Part shown: piece by piece, positions 38,119-47,453 of the stretch
Numbering within the stretch: the stretch's first letter is position 1
How the letters are laid out: every line of letters starts with the position of its first letter
Source: Microbacterium saccharophilum
GTDB lineage: Bacteria; Actinomycetota; Actinomycetes; Actinomycetales; Microbacteriaceae
Assembly: GCF_007992455.1 (NCBI RefSeq)
Contig: NZ_BKAH01000014.1
Coordinates: 1-57,108 of the forward strand
DNA: 57,108 nucleotides
Direction: 5' to 3'
Translations under genes and position numbers: made by a program
The notes under the pieces: generated by a model
Told to the model about the DNA's origin: nothing
What the model saw: only the letters and a program-made list of their open reading frames with translations
Databases searched by the model: none

Positions 38119-38316
38119 ATGCCCGCCTGCCAGAAACGCCCGTATCCGACACCAGCGAGCGCCGCGCGTGCACTCCGCCGTATCCACCGCGAGCATCCAG
38201 AGCGAGGCGAGGCTGGGATACACCCCTGCCGGTCCTGCCACGCCTGGCACCTGACGTCCGCGTCCGGGGCAGCACGGAACCGATGGACCGTCGCAGCGCT
38301 CACCAGTCTGGCGTGA
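38119..38316 (+). CDS. 65-aa zinc-ribbon-like protein
   Basis: A small basic protein ending in 'HPCRSCHAWHLTS', a CxxCxxWHLT pattern I associate with small hypothetical proteins of actinobacterial mobile elements; the Cys and His residues could bind zinc. AAGGGAG lies before the ATG at 38119. Function unknown. Confidence 0.55.
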   Translation: MPACQKRPYPTPASAARALRRIHREHPERGEAGIHPCRSCHAWHLTSASGAARNRWTVAALTSLA

Positions 38317-38327
38317 CGCGAGGGAGG

Positions 38328-38525
38328 CTACATGTTGCTTCCGAGTTGAGCTCTCGGAACGTTCGCGAGCACGTCGGCGGCTTCCGCTTCGGTCAGCTCC
38401 CACCGGGAGTTCTTCACGTGATCGGGATACGTGGCGCGGAGGTATTTGCGGACCACGAGTCCAGGCCGAGCCTCGTTGCTGTATCCGAGAAGACGCGCGA
38501 GCTCGACCGGGGTGTACGGCTCCAT
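38328..38525 (-). CDS. 65-aa hypothetical, possible DNA-binding protein
   Basis: Convergent with the previous gene. The 'TPVELARLLGYSNEARPGLVVRKYL' stretch looks like a helix-turn-helix, followed by 'WELTEAEAADVLANVPR'. Unrecognised. An upstream start at 38549 would add eight residues. Confidence 0.6.
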   Translation of the reverse strand: MEPYTPVELARLLGYSNEARPGLVVRKYLRATYPDHVKNSRWELTEAEAADVLANVPRAQLGSNM

Positions 38526-39059
38526 GCCGCGAGCGTACGCGATCAACAACCCGATTCACGCCCCCATGCGATCCGCAATCGGGCACTGCGCGATGAGGGT
38601 ACCTCGACGAGCGCAGGACGTGCGAGCCGCACTTGCGCGGCGTGTCGGCAGCGTCAGGTCGAGCCGACGTCTGGGACGGGTGGCGCATCCGCCGGACGCG
38701 CGATCCCGCGCCTTCTCGACCAGTCACGGATGCGGAACTTAAGGCCGAATCCGACAAGACGAGGCCAAAGAGCGCGAGCAGGAGCCCGGCGCAAACCCAA
38801 CCCCGACTCGGATCGTTCCGCCGTCGGTCGGCACCGAGAGGACTGAGCTGCGATGGTCTTGTATCCAAAGGTGGTGGACGATAGGCGACCGAACGCGTAG
38901 GGAGGCGTAGACGGGGGATCGATGTATCCCGTGTGCTGGTCGGCGTGGGTGCGACGGTAGCCGCTGCCGCGCTTCTGCCCATAGTGGATAGACCGCGGTC
39001 CGGTCGACGCGGCATTGTGTGCGGCAACCGGCCGGCAGCATCAACCTCGCCAAAGAGCG
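38526..39059. other. 534-base gap with no convincing gene
   Basis: No open frame here has a ribosome site plus protein-like composition; the longest frames are Arg/Pro/Ser-rich and look like shadows. It probably holds the right part or scar of the integrative element before the urease region begins, but no repeat of the tRNA-Ala end was seen. Confidence 0.5.
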
Positions 39060-40079
39060 TCACTTGACTTGCGTGAAACCTCTTCGTGCGGTGACGAGCA
39101 CGACACCCCACGTGGCCAGGAGTATGCCGGTCAGCACGAACCCGAGGCCATCGATGCCGACGGAGGCCAGCCACTCAAGGGGACCCGCAAGGGCGACATT
39201 TTCGACGAGTACCCCCGCGAGTTGCACGGTCGCTATCAGCACGGCGGCGATCACGGACAGTCCTGTCATCGCGAGCGCGTAGATGGCGCCTGACCGTCTG
39301 CCGCCCGTCTGCCAGCCGTAGGCGCGTCGCATCACTGCGCCTTGGGTGGTGTCGCACGCACTCATCCCTGCGGCGAACAGGACCGGAAGGGTGAGCGTCG
39401 CCCACCATGGGACGGTTCCGAGTGTGGCGGCGCCGGCCAGGGTGAGCAGCCCGATCTCGGTCGCGGTGTCGAAGCCGAGACCGAACAAGAGCCCGACCGC
39501 GTACATCCGCGAAGGCCGATCGACCGCTGCTTCGAACGGTCCGAGCAGTCGAAGGACGGGGCCACCGAGATGTCCGTGGCGGCGGCGCAGTGTGGCGACG
39601 TTGACCGCTGCGATCACGATGAGGAAGAGGCTGGAGACGACCGGCCCGATCACTCCGGTCCAGGTGCGAAGTGCGGAAGACTCATCGGCGAGCGACGAGC
39701 CGATTGCGGCGATCCCCAGCGTCAGCAGGATGCACAGAACCACGACGACCGTCGAATGTCCGAGTGAGAACCAGAAGCCCACTGTGTTGGCGGATCTGCC
39801 CCGTTCCGCGAGGCGGCGTGTCGTGTTGTCGATCGCCGCGATGTGGTCGGCATCGAACGCGTGCCGAGCGCCGAGCGCATAGGCGGTCAACCCGACGCCC
39901 AGCGTGACCAGCGCGCCACTCCCGTTCGCACTGGCCCCGCCGAGTGGAATGCCGGCGGGTATCACGAGCAGGATGAGCACCCCCCACCCCAGCCCGTGCA
40001 GCAGCATGATGAAAGCGATGACACCGATCGTGCCGCCTCGCATGCGCGGGGTCGCGGGCGCGTCAGACCGTGACGTCAT
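39060..40079 (-). CDS. Nickel/cobalt transporter (NiCoT family)
   Basis: A 339-residue membrane protein. The NiCoT signature 'RHAFDADHIAAIDN' is near 72-85, with a later 'LGFDTATE' motif near 200. It imports Ni2+ (or Co2+) for metalloenzymes. Lying at the end of the urease accessory genes and overlapping ureD by 17 bases, it should supply nickel for urease, whose structural genes are now lost here. Confidence 0.92.
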   Translation of the reverse strand: MTSRSDAPATPRMRGGTIGVIAFIMLLHGLGWGVLILLVIPAGIPLGGASANGSGALVTLGVGLTAYALGARHAFDADHIAAIDNTTRRLAERGRSANTVGFWFSLGHSTVVVVLCILLTLGIAAIGSSLADESSALRTWTGVIGPVVSSLFLIVIAAVNVATLRRRHGHLGGPVLRLLGPFEAAVDRPSRMYAVGLLFGLGFDTATEIGLLTLAGAATLGTVPWWATLTLPVLFAAGMSACDTTQGAVMRRAYGWQTGGRRSGAIYALAMTGLSVIAAVLIATVQLAGVLVENVALAGPLEWLASVGIDGLGFVLTGILLATWGVVLVTARRGFTQVK

Positions 40080-40773
40080 GGCGGGACCTCTCCGCGTGTG
40101 CGACCCAGCTGCCCCATACGTCGTCCAACGGTGAGCCGTGAGTGTGATCGGAAAGGTGTCGGGCCATCGCTCCGGCCCCGGCGAACTCGAGGTCGGCGGC
40201 TCGCGTCGGCGGACGGAAACCAATCGCGATCACCGCGTCGAGCACCCGGTTGTCACCCAGAACGCCGGGCTCCGGCGCATCGCCGTGCACGTCCAGTCGC
40301 TCCACGACGAGAGGGCCCTCGTCGTCGGTCACCGCGAGTTCCGAAACCAGTCGGCCGCCGTGCTCTCCGTGCCTGCCGAGCACGAGAGTTTCGCGGATGA
40401 CAGCTCGCGCATCGGCGCCGAGAGTGAGGGAACTTCTGCGCAGGACGTCCGCTCCCGTGGTGACGACGAAGGGGAGACCGTCCCATGTCAGCGCTCCACC
40501 GGCTCCGATGCGGACCGAGAGGTTCCAGGTCGACCGGGGGCCGGGGTAGGCGACAGTTCCCCCCACGTCTTCGATCTCGAGTGTGCAGCCGGGGGCGATG
40601 TCGATCTCGATGTCCACCCGGTCACCGCCGAGGAGCACCATCCCGGCCGCAGCGACGGCGACGTGAGCTCGTGCGCTTTCGCGGGAGATGAGCCGCGGCG
40701 CGAGAGCCCCGACGGTGAGCTCAACACGCGCGCGCGGCTCGCCGGGTATGACCGCGATGCGCGTGGGCGTCAC
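40063..40773 (-). CDS. ureD: Urease accessory protein UreD
   Basis: A 236-residue UreD/UreH, the scaffold that recruits UreF and UreG onto urease for nickel insertion. It contains '[19 protein letters not shown]', '[16 protein letters not shown]' and '[21 protein letters not shown]', all typical. The GTG start overlaps the ureG stop. Confidence 0.9.
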   Translation of the reverse strand: MTPTRIAVIPGEPRARVELTVGALAPRLISRESARAHVAVAAAGMVLLGGDRVDIEIDIAPGCTLEIEDVGGTVAYPGPRSTWNLSVRIGAGGALTWDGLPFVVTTGADVLRRSSLTLGADARAVIRETLVLGRHGEHGGRLVSELAVTDDEGPLVVERLDVHGDAPEPGVLGDNRVLDAVIAIGFRPPTRAADLEFAGAGAMARHLSDHTHGSPLDDVWGSWVAHAERSRHDVTV

Positions 40774-41570
40774 TCGGTCGCTTCCCCGCGCGCACCGGCG
40801 TGAGCGTGCGAGTGCTGGTGTCCGAAGTCGGTCCCGAGCCTCTGGTTCTCCTCGTGCGCATGCACGAAACCGCCGTCGGGGTGCTCCTCGTCGGCGTGGA
40901 AGTGCGGCGCCATCGGTCCCGGGTCCTGCGCGACATGCGTGCCCGCGCGGTGACTCGCCAGAACGGTGAGGACCCACGCGCGAAGCGCCGCGACGGAGGA
41001 CGCGTCATGCCGTGACAGCGCGAGGACGGCACGGCCCTCGCGCGCTGCCTCGGCATCCGTCACCATCTGCGCGACGTCCACGCCCACGTACGGCGCGAGG
41101 TCTGTCTTGTTGACCACCAGCAGGTCCGCACGGCCGATGCCCGGACCACCCTTGCGGGCGACGTCCCCGCCGCCGGCGACGTCGAGGACGAAGATCTGCG
41201 CGTCGACGAGCGCGGGGGAGAAGGTCGCTGTCAGGTTGTCCCCGCCCGACTCGATCAGCACAACGTCCAGGGGTGCGAAGTCGCGCTCGAGGTCTTCCGC
41301 GGCGAGGAGGTTCGCCGTGATGTCGTCTCGGATCGCGGTGTGCGGGCACGCCCCGGTCTCGACGGCGCGGATGCGCTCGGGCGCGAGCACGCCCGCGGAG
41401 CGAAGAAATCGGGCATCCTCGTCCGTGTAGATGTCGTTCGTGATCACCCCGAGCCGGAGTTCGGCGGCGAGAACGCGACACACCGTGGCGATGAGCGACG
41501 ACTTGCCTGTGCCGACGGGGCCGGCGACGCCGAGCCGGAGGGCCCGAGAGGGGTGTGATGTCTCAGCCAC
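40770..41570 (-). CDS. ureG: Urease accessory GTPase UreG with C-terminal His tail
   Basis: A 266-residue SIMIBI GTPase that uses GTP to deliver nickel to urease. The P-loop 'GPVGTGKSS' is near 17, the metal motif '[13 protein letters not shown]' near 71 and '[10 protein letters not shown]' near 155. The last ~45 residues are an extra His-rich tail ([21 protein letters not shown]), a nickel-binding extension more often found at the N-terminus of UreG. Confidence 0.95.
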   Translation of the reverse strand: MAETSHPSRALRLGVAGPVGTGKSSLIATVCRVLAAELRLGVITNDIYTDEDARFLRSAGVLAPERIRAVETGACPHTAIRDDITANLLAAEDLERDFAPLDVVLIESGGDNLTATFSPALVDAQIFVLDVAGGGDVARKGGPGIGRADLLVVNKTDLAPYVGVDVAQMVTDAEAAREGRAVLALSRHDASSVAALRAWVLTVLASHRAGTHVAQDPGPMAPHFHADEEHPDGGFVHAHEENQRLGTDFGHQHSHAHAGARGEATE

Positions 41571-42237
41571 GGAAGAGTCTCCTGTTCGTTGCGGCGTGGA
41601 GTTCGGTCCACGCTTCGGCCTGGGGGGCGCTCGCGGCGGGGATCGCCGCGGGCGTGTCGGTCATCGCGAGCTGCTCGATGAACGGATCGACGGCCGCGCA
41701 GGCGTCCATGACGAGCCGAACCCCCTCGACGGGGTCACCGGGCTCCAGTTTGAGCAGAGCAGCGACTCCGCCGGCCATGTCGTCGTACACCGCCACGCGC
41801 ACCAGCGTCTCCGCGTCGAGCCCGGTGTGCGCGGCGATCGCGCCGAGCACGATGGGCCGGGGAGCGGCAGCCGCGCCGCGCGCGCTCAGCGCGGTGATCG
41901 CCGGTGACTGCGGCCACAGCCGCTGCGCGAGTCGCAGAAGTCCGCGACCGAGGTCCATCGAGGCGGTTCTCGCCGCGCGACTCGGTGTGCGCGCGGCCCA
42001 TGCTCGTTCGACCGGCGCGTAAGACCCGCCGGTCAGACCCGCGCGCCGTGCGACGACGGCCGTCGCGGCATCGACTCGCGTGGTCGTGAGCGCCCGGGCA
42101 CGCAGGAATGCACCGACGTCCGCCCGCGGCAGGCCTCCCTGGATGGCGGGCTCCACCCCTGCCGAGAAAGCATGCCCTCCCGAGGGAAGGCGTGCGTCGG
42201 CCAGCAGCAGGCTGACGGTGTGCGTGGCGGAGTCCAT
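41563..42237 (-). CDS. ureF: Urease accessory protein UreF
   Basis: A 224-residue helical UreF. It contains '[20 protein letters not shown]' at the N-terminus, '[19 protein letters not shown]' in the middle and '[20 protein letters not shown]' near the C-terminus. It links UreD to UreG. The ATG at 42237 is seven bases past the stop of the ureC fragment, the normal ureC-ureF order. Confidence 0.9.
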   Translation of the reverse strand: MDSATHTVSLLLADARLPSGGHAFSAGVEPAIQGGLPRADVGAFLRARALTTTRVDAATAVVARRAGLTGGSYAPVERAWAARTPSRAARTASMDLGRGLLRLAQRLWPQSPAITALSARGAAAAPRPIVLGAIAAHTGLDAETLVRVAVYDDMAGGVAALLKLEPGDPVEGVRLVMDACAAVDPFIEQLAMTDTPAAIPAASAPQAEAWTELHAATNRRLFRG

Positions 42238-42244
42238 GGAGGCG

Positions 42245-42352
42245 TCAGAACATGCTGTACAGCTGGGCCAGCGGAAGAGATGCGGACGGGGCCGGTTCGA
42301 CCTCTTCGCCGTCGATTGCGATCTCGAACGTGTCGGGTCGGATGCGGATCGC
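42245..42352 (-). pseudogene. ureC: C-terminal remnant of urease alpha subunit ureC
   Basis: The last ~35 codons of ureC remain: '[19 protein letters not shown]' then '[10 protein letters not shown]' and the stop, matching the conserved UreC end (DPxTFxVxxDGE...LPMAQRYFLF). The rest of ureC and all of ureA and ureB are missing; the sequence changes abruptly at about 42353-42358 into a lacI-family gene on the other strand. So no functional urease is encoded here. Confidence 0.8.
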
Positions 42353-42357
42353 AGGAA

Positions 42358-43302
42358 GTCAACGACGAGCCGAACGTGGCGCCGGCGACAGCCGCGCGTG
42401 TGTGGGACGCCGTGCGGGCGCTCGACTATCACATCGACTTGCAGGCGGGGAGCTTGCGGCGCACCGACGGTCGCACACGGACGCTGGGGCTCCTCGTCGG
42501 CAGCGTCGACAACCCGTTCTCGGGCGTGATCCACCGCGTCATCGAAGAGGTCTCGCTCCGGCGCGAGGTCGCGGTGTTCGCATCGAGCCTCGACGATGAT
42601 CCCGAGCGCGAGGAGCGCGCCGTCGCGGCGTTCCTCCGCCGTCGCGTCGACGGGCTGATCCTGACGACGGCCCAACGCCGGCCGGGGTATCTGGGAGCGA
42701 TCGAGGGGCGCGGCATACCCGTCGTCTACATCGACCGGGAGCCGGCTGCCGTGGGCGTGGATGCGGTCGCGAGCGACAATCGGGGAGGGGCGGATGCTGC
42801 GACCACCCATCTCATCGCTCGCGGGCATCGCCGCATCGCGCTGCTCGCCGACCGGCTCGAGATTCAGTCCGCGCAGGCGCGTCGGGATGGCTTCCTCGAC
42901 GCCATGGGACGCGCCGGCATCCCGACCTCGCTCGCGACGATCGTCACCGAGTTGCACGACGAGGCGGCGGCGCGCGCCGCTCTCACCGATCTGCTCGAGT
43001 CCCACGACCCCCCGACCGCGGTGTTCAGTGGCCAGAACCTGATCACAGTGGGAGCCCTGCACGCGCTGCGCGCACACGGCCTGCAGCATACGGTCGCGCT
43101 GGTCGGTTTCGACGACGTCCCGCTCGCGGACCTCGTCGACCCTGGCGTCACCGTCGTCGCCCAGGATCCGCATGAGATCGGGAGGGTCGCCGTGGAGCGC
43201 ATGTTCGCGCGTCTGGAAGGCGATGCCAGCCCGCCCCGCCACTTGCTCATCCCCACCACGCTCATCGCTCGCGGCAGCGGCGAGATCCCGCCACCTGCGT
43301 AG
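42358..43302 (+). pseudogene. LacI-family regulator lacking its DNA-binding N-terminus
   Basis: Starts at the equivalent of the conserved 'VxNDEPNVAPATAARV' region, just inside the usual N-terminal HTH. The periplasmic-binding-like domain is intact: 'LGLLVGSVDNPFSGVIHRVIEE', 'VYIDREPAAVGVDAV', 'RGHRRIALLADR' and 'VALVGFDDVPLADLVDP'. The missing ~20 residues include the first helix and most of the recognition helix, so it cannot bind an operator normally. It lies upstream of the GH32 gene and was probably its regulator. Confidence 0.8.
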
Positions 43303-43341
43303 GTTTCCGATCCCCGTCGCGAAAGAACGGGCGAGGGGCGC

Positions 43342-43371
43342 TTGCATTGTCCTGTGGACAGTCCCTAGCAT
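43342..43371 (+). promoter_or_regulatory. Promoter TTGCAT-N18-TAGCAT before GH32 fructanase
   Basis: A plausible sigma-70-type promoter about 70 bases upstream of the GH32 ATG. The spacer contains the small inverted repeat CTGT-GG-ACAG. Confidence 0.5.
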
Positions 43372-43441
43372 CGCCCATCGCGACTGACATCGTTGTCACT
43401 CGCCCCGCGCCGGGGAGACGGCGCCGCCCGAAGGAGAGCGA

Positions 43442-46400
43442 ATGAAGCCGCCAAGGCCGCCGCACCTCGACGCCGACATCCCCCAACCGATCAGCGACGC
43501 GAATTCCAGGCGCAGGCGCACCGCGATCGCGGCGGCGGTCGCCGCCGCGCTCCTCTTCGCCGGACTGACGACGGCTCCCGCATCCGGCGCCGAGACGGAG
43601 CCGGGCGACGAACAGTACAGGCCCCTGGTCCACTTCTCGCCGGAGAAGAACTGGATGAACGACCCCAACGGCATGGTCCATGTCGACGGCACGTACCACC
43701 TCTATTTCCAGCACAACCCGCAGGGCACCCGGTGGGGCAACATGAGCTGGGGCCACGCGACATCCGGCGATCTGCTGCACTGGGAAGAGCAGCCGATCGC
43801 GATCCCGCAGACATTCGACGCCGAGGGCCGCCCGATCGAGAGCATCTTCTCGGGATCGGTCGTCGTCGATGAGGACAACACCTCGGGCTTCGGCGTCGGC
43901 GACAGCGCACCGCTCGTCGCGATCTACACCAGCGCGTACGAACCGGCCCATCCGACCCTGGCCGGCAAGCAGGCGCAGTCCCTCGCCTACAGCACCGACG
44001 GTGGGTACACCTGGACCAAGTACGCCGGCAACCCCGTCCTCGACCGCGGGTCCAGCAACTTCCGCGACCCCAAGGTGTTCTGGTACGACGGACCGGCCGG
44101 TGCCTACTGGGTGATGGCCGCCGTCGAAGCGCTCGACCACAAGGTGGTGCTGTACAAGAGCGCCGACCTTAAGAACTGGGAGCACCTCTCGGACTTCGGC
44201 CCCGCCAACTCCACCGGTGGCATCTGGGAATGCCCCGACCTGTTCGAGCTGCCCGTGGACGGTGACCTGGGGAACAGCAAGTGGGTGATGGTCGTCAACC
44301 TCAATCCGGGGTCGGTCGCCGGCGGCAGCGGAGGTCAGTACTTCGTCGGCGAGTTCGACGGCGTCACTTTCAACAGCGAGAGCACCGAAGGTGCGGATGC
44401 GCTTCCCGCGGGCACGCTGTTCGCGGGTTTCGATGACGGCACATACGGCGGATGGACCGTCGGCAACGAGCCCGGCAACTGGAAGGACGGCCCCTGGGGC
44501 CTGGCGCCCCCGACCGGCTCGCTACCCGGACAGAACCCCGTGTCGGGCTTCATCGGCGGGGGTCTCGTGAACGGGTTCAACGATGGCGATTGGCCCCTTG
44601 GTACGCTCGAGTCGCCCTCGTTCACGATCGAGGACGACTATGTGAACCTGCTCGTCGGCGGTGGACGCCACCCGCACGTCGACGGCACGCAGTTCGGGAA
44701 CGAGCCGCCCGCCGGCACCGCGGTGTTCGACTTCGAGCTGCCCGACGGCCAGGCCCTCGCCGACAGCGGCTGGGACATCACCGGCGACTTCGCGACCGAG
44801 CCCCCGCGCAACCCGTCGACCGCGGGCGGCGACTATTACCTCGGCGCGAAGCGCGTGAACACGTGGGAGGGCGGTCCCAACGGCGACGACAACGTCGGCC
44901 TCTTCACTTCGCCGGCGTTCGCGCTCGACGGAGCCTTCGTCTCGTTCCTCATCGGCGGCGGAAAACGCACCGACGGCACCCTGCAGGCCGAGCTCGTCGT
45001 CGACGGCGAGGTCGTGCGCACGCAGACCGGGCCGGAGGCGCGCCAACTGAACTGGCGTTCGTGGGATGTCGCGGAGTACCAGGGCCGCCAAGCCACCCTG
45101 CGTATCCGCGACGAGGCGACCGGGGGCTGGGGGCACCTCACGTTCGACCACCTCATCGTCGGCGACGAGCCGGCGAAGGCGCGCTCGGACGAGACATCTG
45201 TCAACCTCATCGTCGACGGCGAGATCGTGCGCACCGCGACCGGCGCCGACAGCGAGACGCTCGACTGGACGAACTGGAACGTGAAAGAGTTCGCCGGGCG
45301 CGAGGCATCCATCCGCATTATCGACAACAACCGGTTCGGATGGGGCCACATCCTCGTCGATCAGGTGATGTTCGCGGATGCCGCGGCCCCCACGCGCCTA
45401 GAGAGTTACGACTGGGTCGACTGGGGCCGGGACTACTACGCTGGCGTGTCGTACTTCGGTACGGAGGGTGTCGCGCCGGGCGCGCGGATCATGCAGGCCT
45501 GGATGAATAACTGGGACTACGCCAACGACATTCCGACGTCCACGTGGCGGAGCTCCATGGCGTTTCCCCGCGAGGTGACCCTCGTGTCGACGCCGCAGGG
45601 GCCGCGTCTGTCCCAGCGCGTGGTGCCGCAGATCTCCGACCAGCTCGAGACCGACGACGCCACCAGCGTCGCTGAAGTGACGGTCGACGGCCGGGCGGAC
45701 CTGGGGCTTGACGCCGAGGTCGCCAAGCTCGACGTGGTGCTGCGGCCCGGTGACGCAGAGAGCGCCGGGATCACTGTGTTCGGTGACGCCGACTCGGGCA
45801 CCCGGATCGGGTACGACGCCGAGCTCGGCCGGGTCTTCATTGACCGGAGGGACTCGGGAGACGTCGGGTTCCACCCCGCATTCGCCTCGGTGGAGGACGC
45901 GCCCGTCGCGCTCGCCGAGGACGGCACCGTGTCGTTCGAGGTGTACCTCGATCGCGCGTCGGTGGAGCTCTTCGCCGAGGACGGCCGGGTCACGCTCACG
46001 GACCAGGTCTTTCCAGAGGCGGGCGCTGTTGCCGTCACGGCGTGGGCGGAGGGCGGCACCGCCATCGTCGAGTCGCTGTCTGTCACACCCCTCACCCCGA
46101 CGATGTACAAGGTTCCTGAGGAACCGACGGATGCCGCCACCGCGCCGCCGGCGCGCGGCACCCTGTCGCACGACAACGGGTGGGACACCGGTATCGCCGA
46201 CGGCGACTACACCGTCACGATGAACCTGTGGTGGGGTGAGAACGGCTCCACGTTCCGGCTGTATGAGAACGGTGCGCTCATCGCGACCGTGCCGCTCACG
46301 TACGACGGACTCGCGCCGCAGCGGGCGGCCGTACCGGTCACCGGGCGCGGCAACGGAACGTACGTTTACACCGGCGAATTGGTCAACAGCAAGGGCGTCA

Positions 46401-46720
46401 CCGCGACTATGAGCACGACGGTCAAGGTGACTCAGGCCAACCCTGCGAAGCCCGTGCTGCGGCACGACAACCACGACGGGGACGGCTCGTACCGGCTCAC
46501 CGCGCACCTGTGGTGGGGGACGAACGCGACCTCGTACCGGTTCCTTGAGGACGGGCGGGTCATCGGCGAGGGCGTGCTCACCGCTGCGACGCCTGGTGGG
46601 CAGACCGCCGTGCTCGACGTCACCGGGGCCGCCGTGGGCAAGCGCAGCTACGTGGTGGAGTTCGTCAACGCGGCCGGGGCGACCCGCAGCGACCCGCTGA
46701 CAGTCACGGTCAAGCGCTGA
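43442..46720 (+). CDS. Secreted multi-domain GH32 fructanase (levanase/inulinase-like)
   Basis: A 1092-residue GH32 enzyme. A signal peptide (RRRR then a hydrophobic stretch to 'APASGA', cleavage near 50) exports it. The catalytic propeller has the nucleophile Asp 74 in 'WMNDPNG', the RDP at 208-210 and the acid/base Glu 263 in 'WECPDLF'. Between blades, residues ~320-650 hold an inserted region with a tandemly duplicated ~70-residue module (about 520-578 and 591-649). The propeller resumes at 'YDWVDWGRDYYAGVSYFG' and a beta-sandwich follows. Two C-terminal repeats carry 'HDN...NLWWG.N' motifs. It would hydrolyse levan or inulin outside the cell. Confidence 0.92.
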   Translation: MKPPRPPHLDADIPQPISDANSRRRRTAIAAAVAAALLFAGLTTAPASGAETEPGDEQYRPLVHFSPEKNWMNDPNGMVHVDGTYHLYFQHNPQGTRWGNMSWGHATSGDLLHWEEQPIAIPQTFDAEGRPIESIFSGSVVVDEDNTSGFGVGDSAPLVAIYTSAYEPAHPTLAGKQAQSLAYSTDGGYTWTKYAGNPVLDRGSSNFRDPKVFWYDGPAGAYWVMAAVEALDHKVVLYKSADLKNWEHLSDFGPANSTGGIWECPDLFELPVDGDLGNSKWVMVVNLNPGSVAGGSGGQYFVGEFDGVTFNSESTEGADALPAGTLFAGFDDGTYGGWTVGNEPGNWKDGPWGLAPPTGSLPGQNPVSGFIGGGLVNGFNDGDWPLGTLESPSFTIEDDYVNLLVGGGRHPHVDGTQFGNEPPAGTAVFDFELPDGQALADSGWDITGDFATEPPRNPSTAGGDYYLGAKRVNTWEGGPNGDDNVGLFTSPAFALDGAFVSFLIGGGKRTDGTLQAELVVDGEVVRTQTGPEARQLNWRSWDVAEYQGRQATLRIRDEATGGWGHLTFDHLIVGDEPAKARSDETSVNLIVDGEIVRTATGADSETLDWTNWNVKEFAGREASIRIIDNNRFGWGHILVDQVMFADAAAPTRLESYDWVDWGRDYYAGVSYFGTEGVAPGARIMQAWMNNWDYANDIPTSTWRSSMAFPREVTLVSTPQGPRLSQRVVPQISDQLETDDATSVAEVTVDGRADLGLDAEVAKLDVVLRPGDAESAGITVFGDADSGTRIGYDAELGRVFIDRRDSGDVGFHPAFASVEDAPVALAEDGTVSFEVYLDRASVELFAEDGRVTLTDQVFPEAGAVAVTAWAEGGTAIVESLSVTPLTPTMYKVPEEPTDAATAPPARGTLSHDNGWDTGIADGDYTVTMNLWWGENGSTFRLYENGALIATVPLTYDGLAPQRAAVPVTGRGNGTYVYTGELVNSKGVTATMSTTVKVTQANPAKPVLRHDNHDGDGSYRLTAHLWWGTNATSYRFLEDGRVIGEGVLTAATPGGQTAVLDVTGAAVGKRSYVVEFVNAAGATRSDPLTVTVKR

Positions 46721-46726
46721 CACACA

Positions 46727-46763
46727 AGTGCCGGGGATGCCGTTGTCCGGCATCCCCGGCACT
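46727..46763 (+). terminator. Strong hairpin terminator after GH32 fructanase
   Basis: A perfect 16-bp stem (AGTGCCGGGGATGCCG and its complement) with a five-base TTGTC loop, six bases past the stop. Confidence 0.85.
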
Positions 46764-46907
46764 CCTGTCGTCCGGTGGTTTGACCGCCGTGTCCTCCTCT
46801 ACTGATTGCGCCGAGCGCAGGCGCGCTTCGGAGCATGGGCGCATGACCGCATCAGGAAGGAGTCGCCTGCCGAGGCGGGTCGTGAGGGCGGAATCGAAGC
46901 GCGGTCA

Positions 46908-47310
46908 TTAGCCGTGGAACTCGGCGGGGTGCGGCCGTCGCGGTCCAGCGCGTCGATCACGGACAGCTCGTCGACGGTCAGGTCGAAGTCGAAGACGTCG
47001 AGGTTCTCGGCGATGCGTGCCGGGGTCACCGACTTCGGGATGACGATGCGGCCTTCCTGCAGGTGCCAGCGCGGCACGACCTGCGCGGGAGTCTTGCCGT
47101 GCGCCGTAGCGATCGTGGTGACGGCGGGCTCGCCGAGCACGGCAGCCTGCGCGAGCGGGCTCCACACCTCGGTCGCGATACCGTGGCGGGTGTTCGCGGC
47201 GATGACGTCGCGGTTCTGCAGGGCGGGGTGCAGCTCGACCTGGTTGACGGCCGGAACGATCGTGCTGGCGTTGATGAGCCGTTCGAGGTGGAGGCGCTGT
47301 CGGTTCACGA
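46908..47310 (-). pseudogene. Truncated aldo/keto reductase
   Basis: The C-terminal half of an AKR: 'HLERLI', 'VPAVNQVELHPALQNR', 'EVWSPLAQ', 'GRIVIPKSVTPARI' and 'LSVIDALDRDGRT'. The N-terminal ~140 residues with the NADPH barrel start and catalytic Tyr are missing upstream of about 47310. Near the C-terminus the frame shifts, so the expected end '...HPAEFHG' falls in another frame. It is not functional. Substrate unknown. Confidence 0.75.
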
Positions 47311-47453
47311 GCGTGATGTGCCCTCGGATCGGTAGGTGACCGGGGCTTGGGCATCCGCCTTACCTGAGAAGGTGGTCGCGGTAGATAGATTCCGGGAGCT
47401 GTCCGGAGACTCCGCAGAGGCGTCCGCTTGCCGTCAGCTCTCGAGTGTATGGA

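Noticed and set aside
38077..39174. 365-codon minus-strand frame in the gene-poor stretch
   Set aside because: Overlaps two better-supported small genes and is Arg/Pro/Ser-rich; no ribosome site.
35128..43000. attR copy of the tRNA-Ala 3' end
   Set aside because: I looked for the T-arm/CCA sequence downstream of the integrase and found no convincing second copy, so the right end is left undefined. A systematic repeat search was not possible.
41563..43371. Long frame extending ureF upstream to 43371
   Set aside because: The extra N-terminal region lies across the ureC remnant and the lacI fragment in a wrong frame; ureF begins at 42237 as judged by homology.
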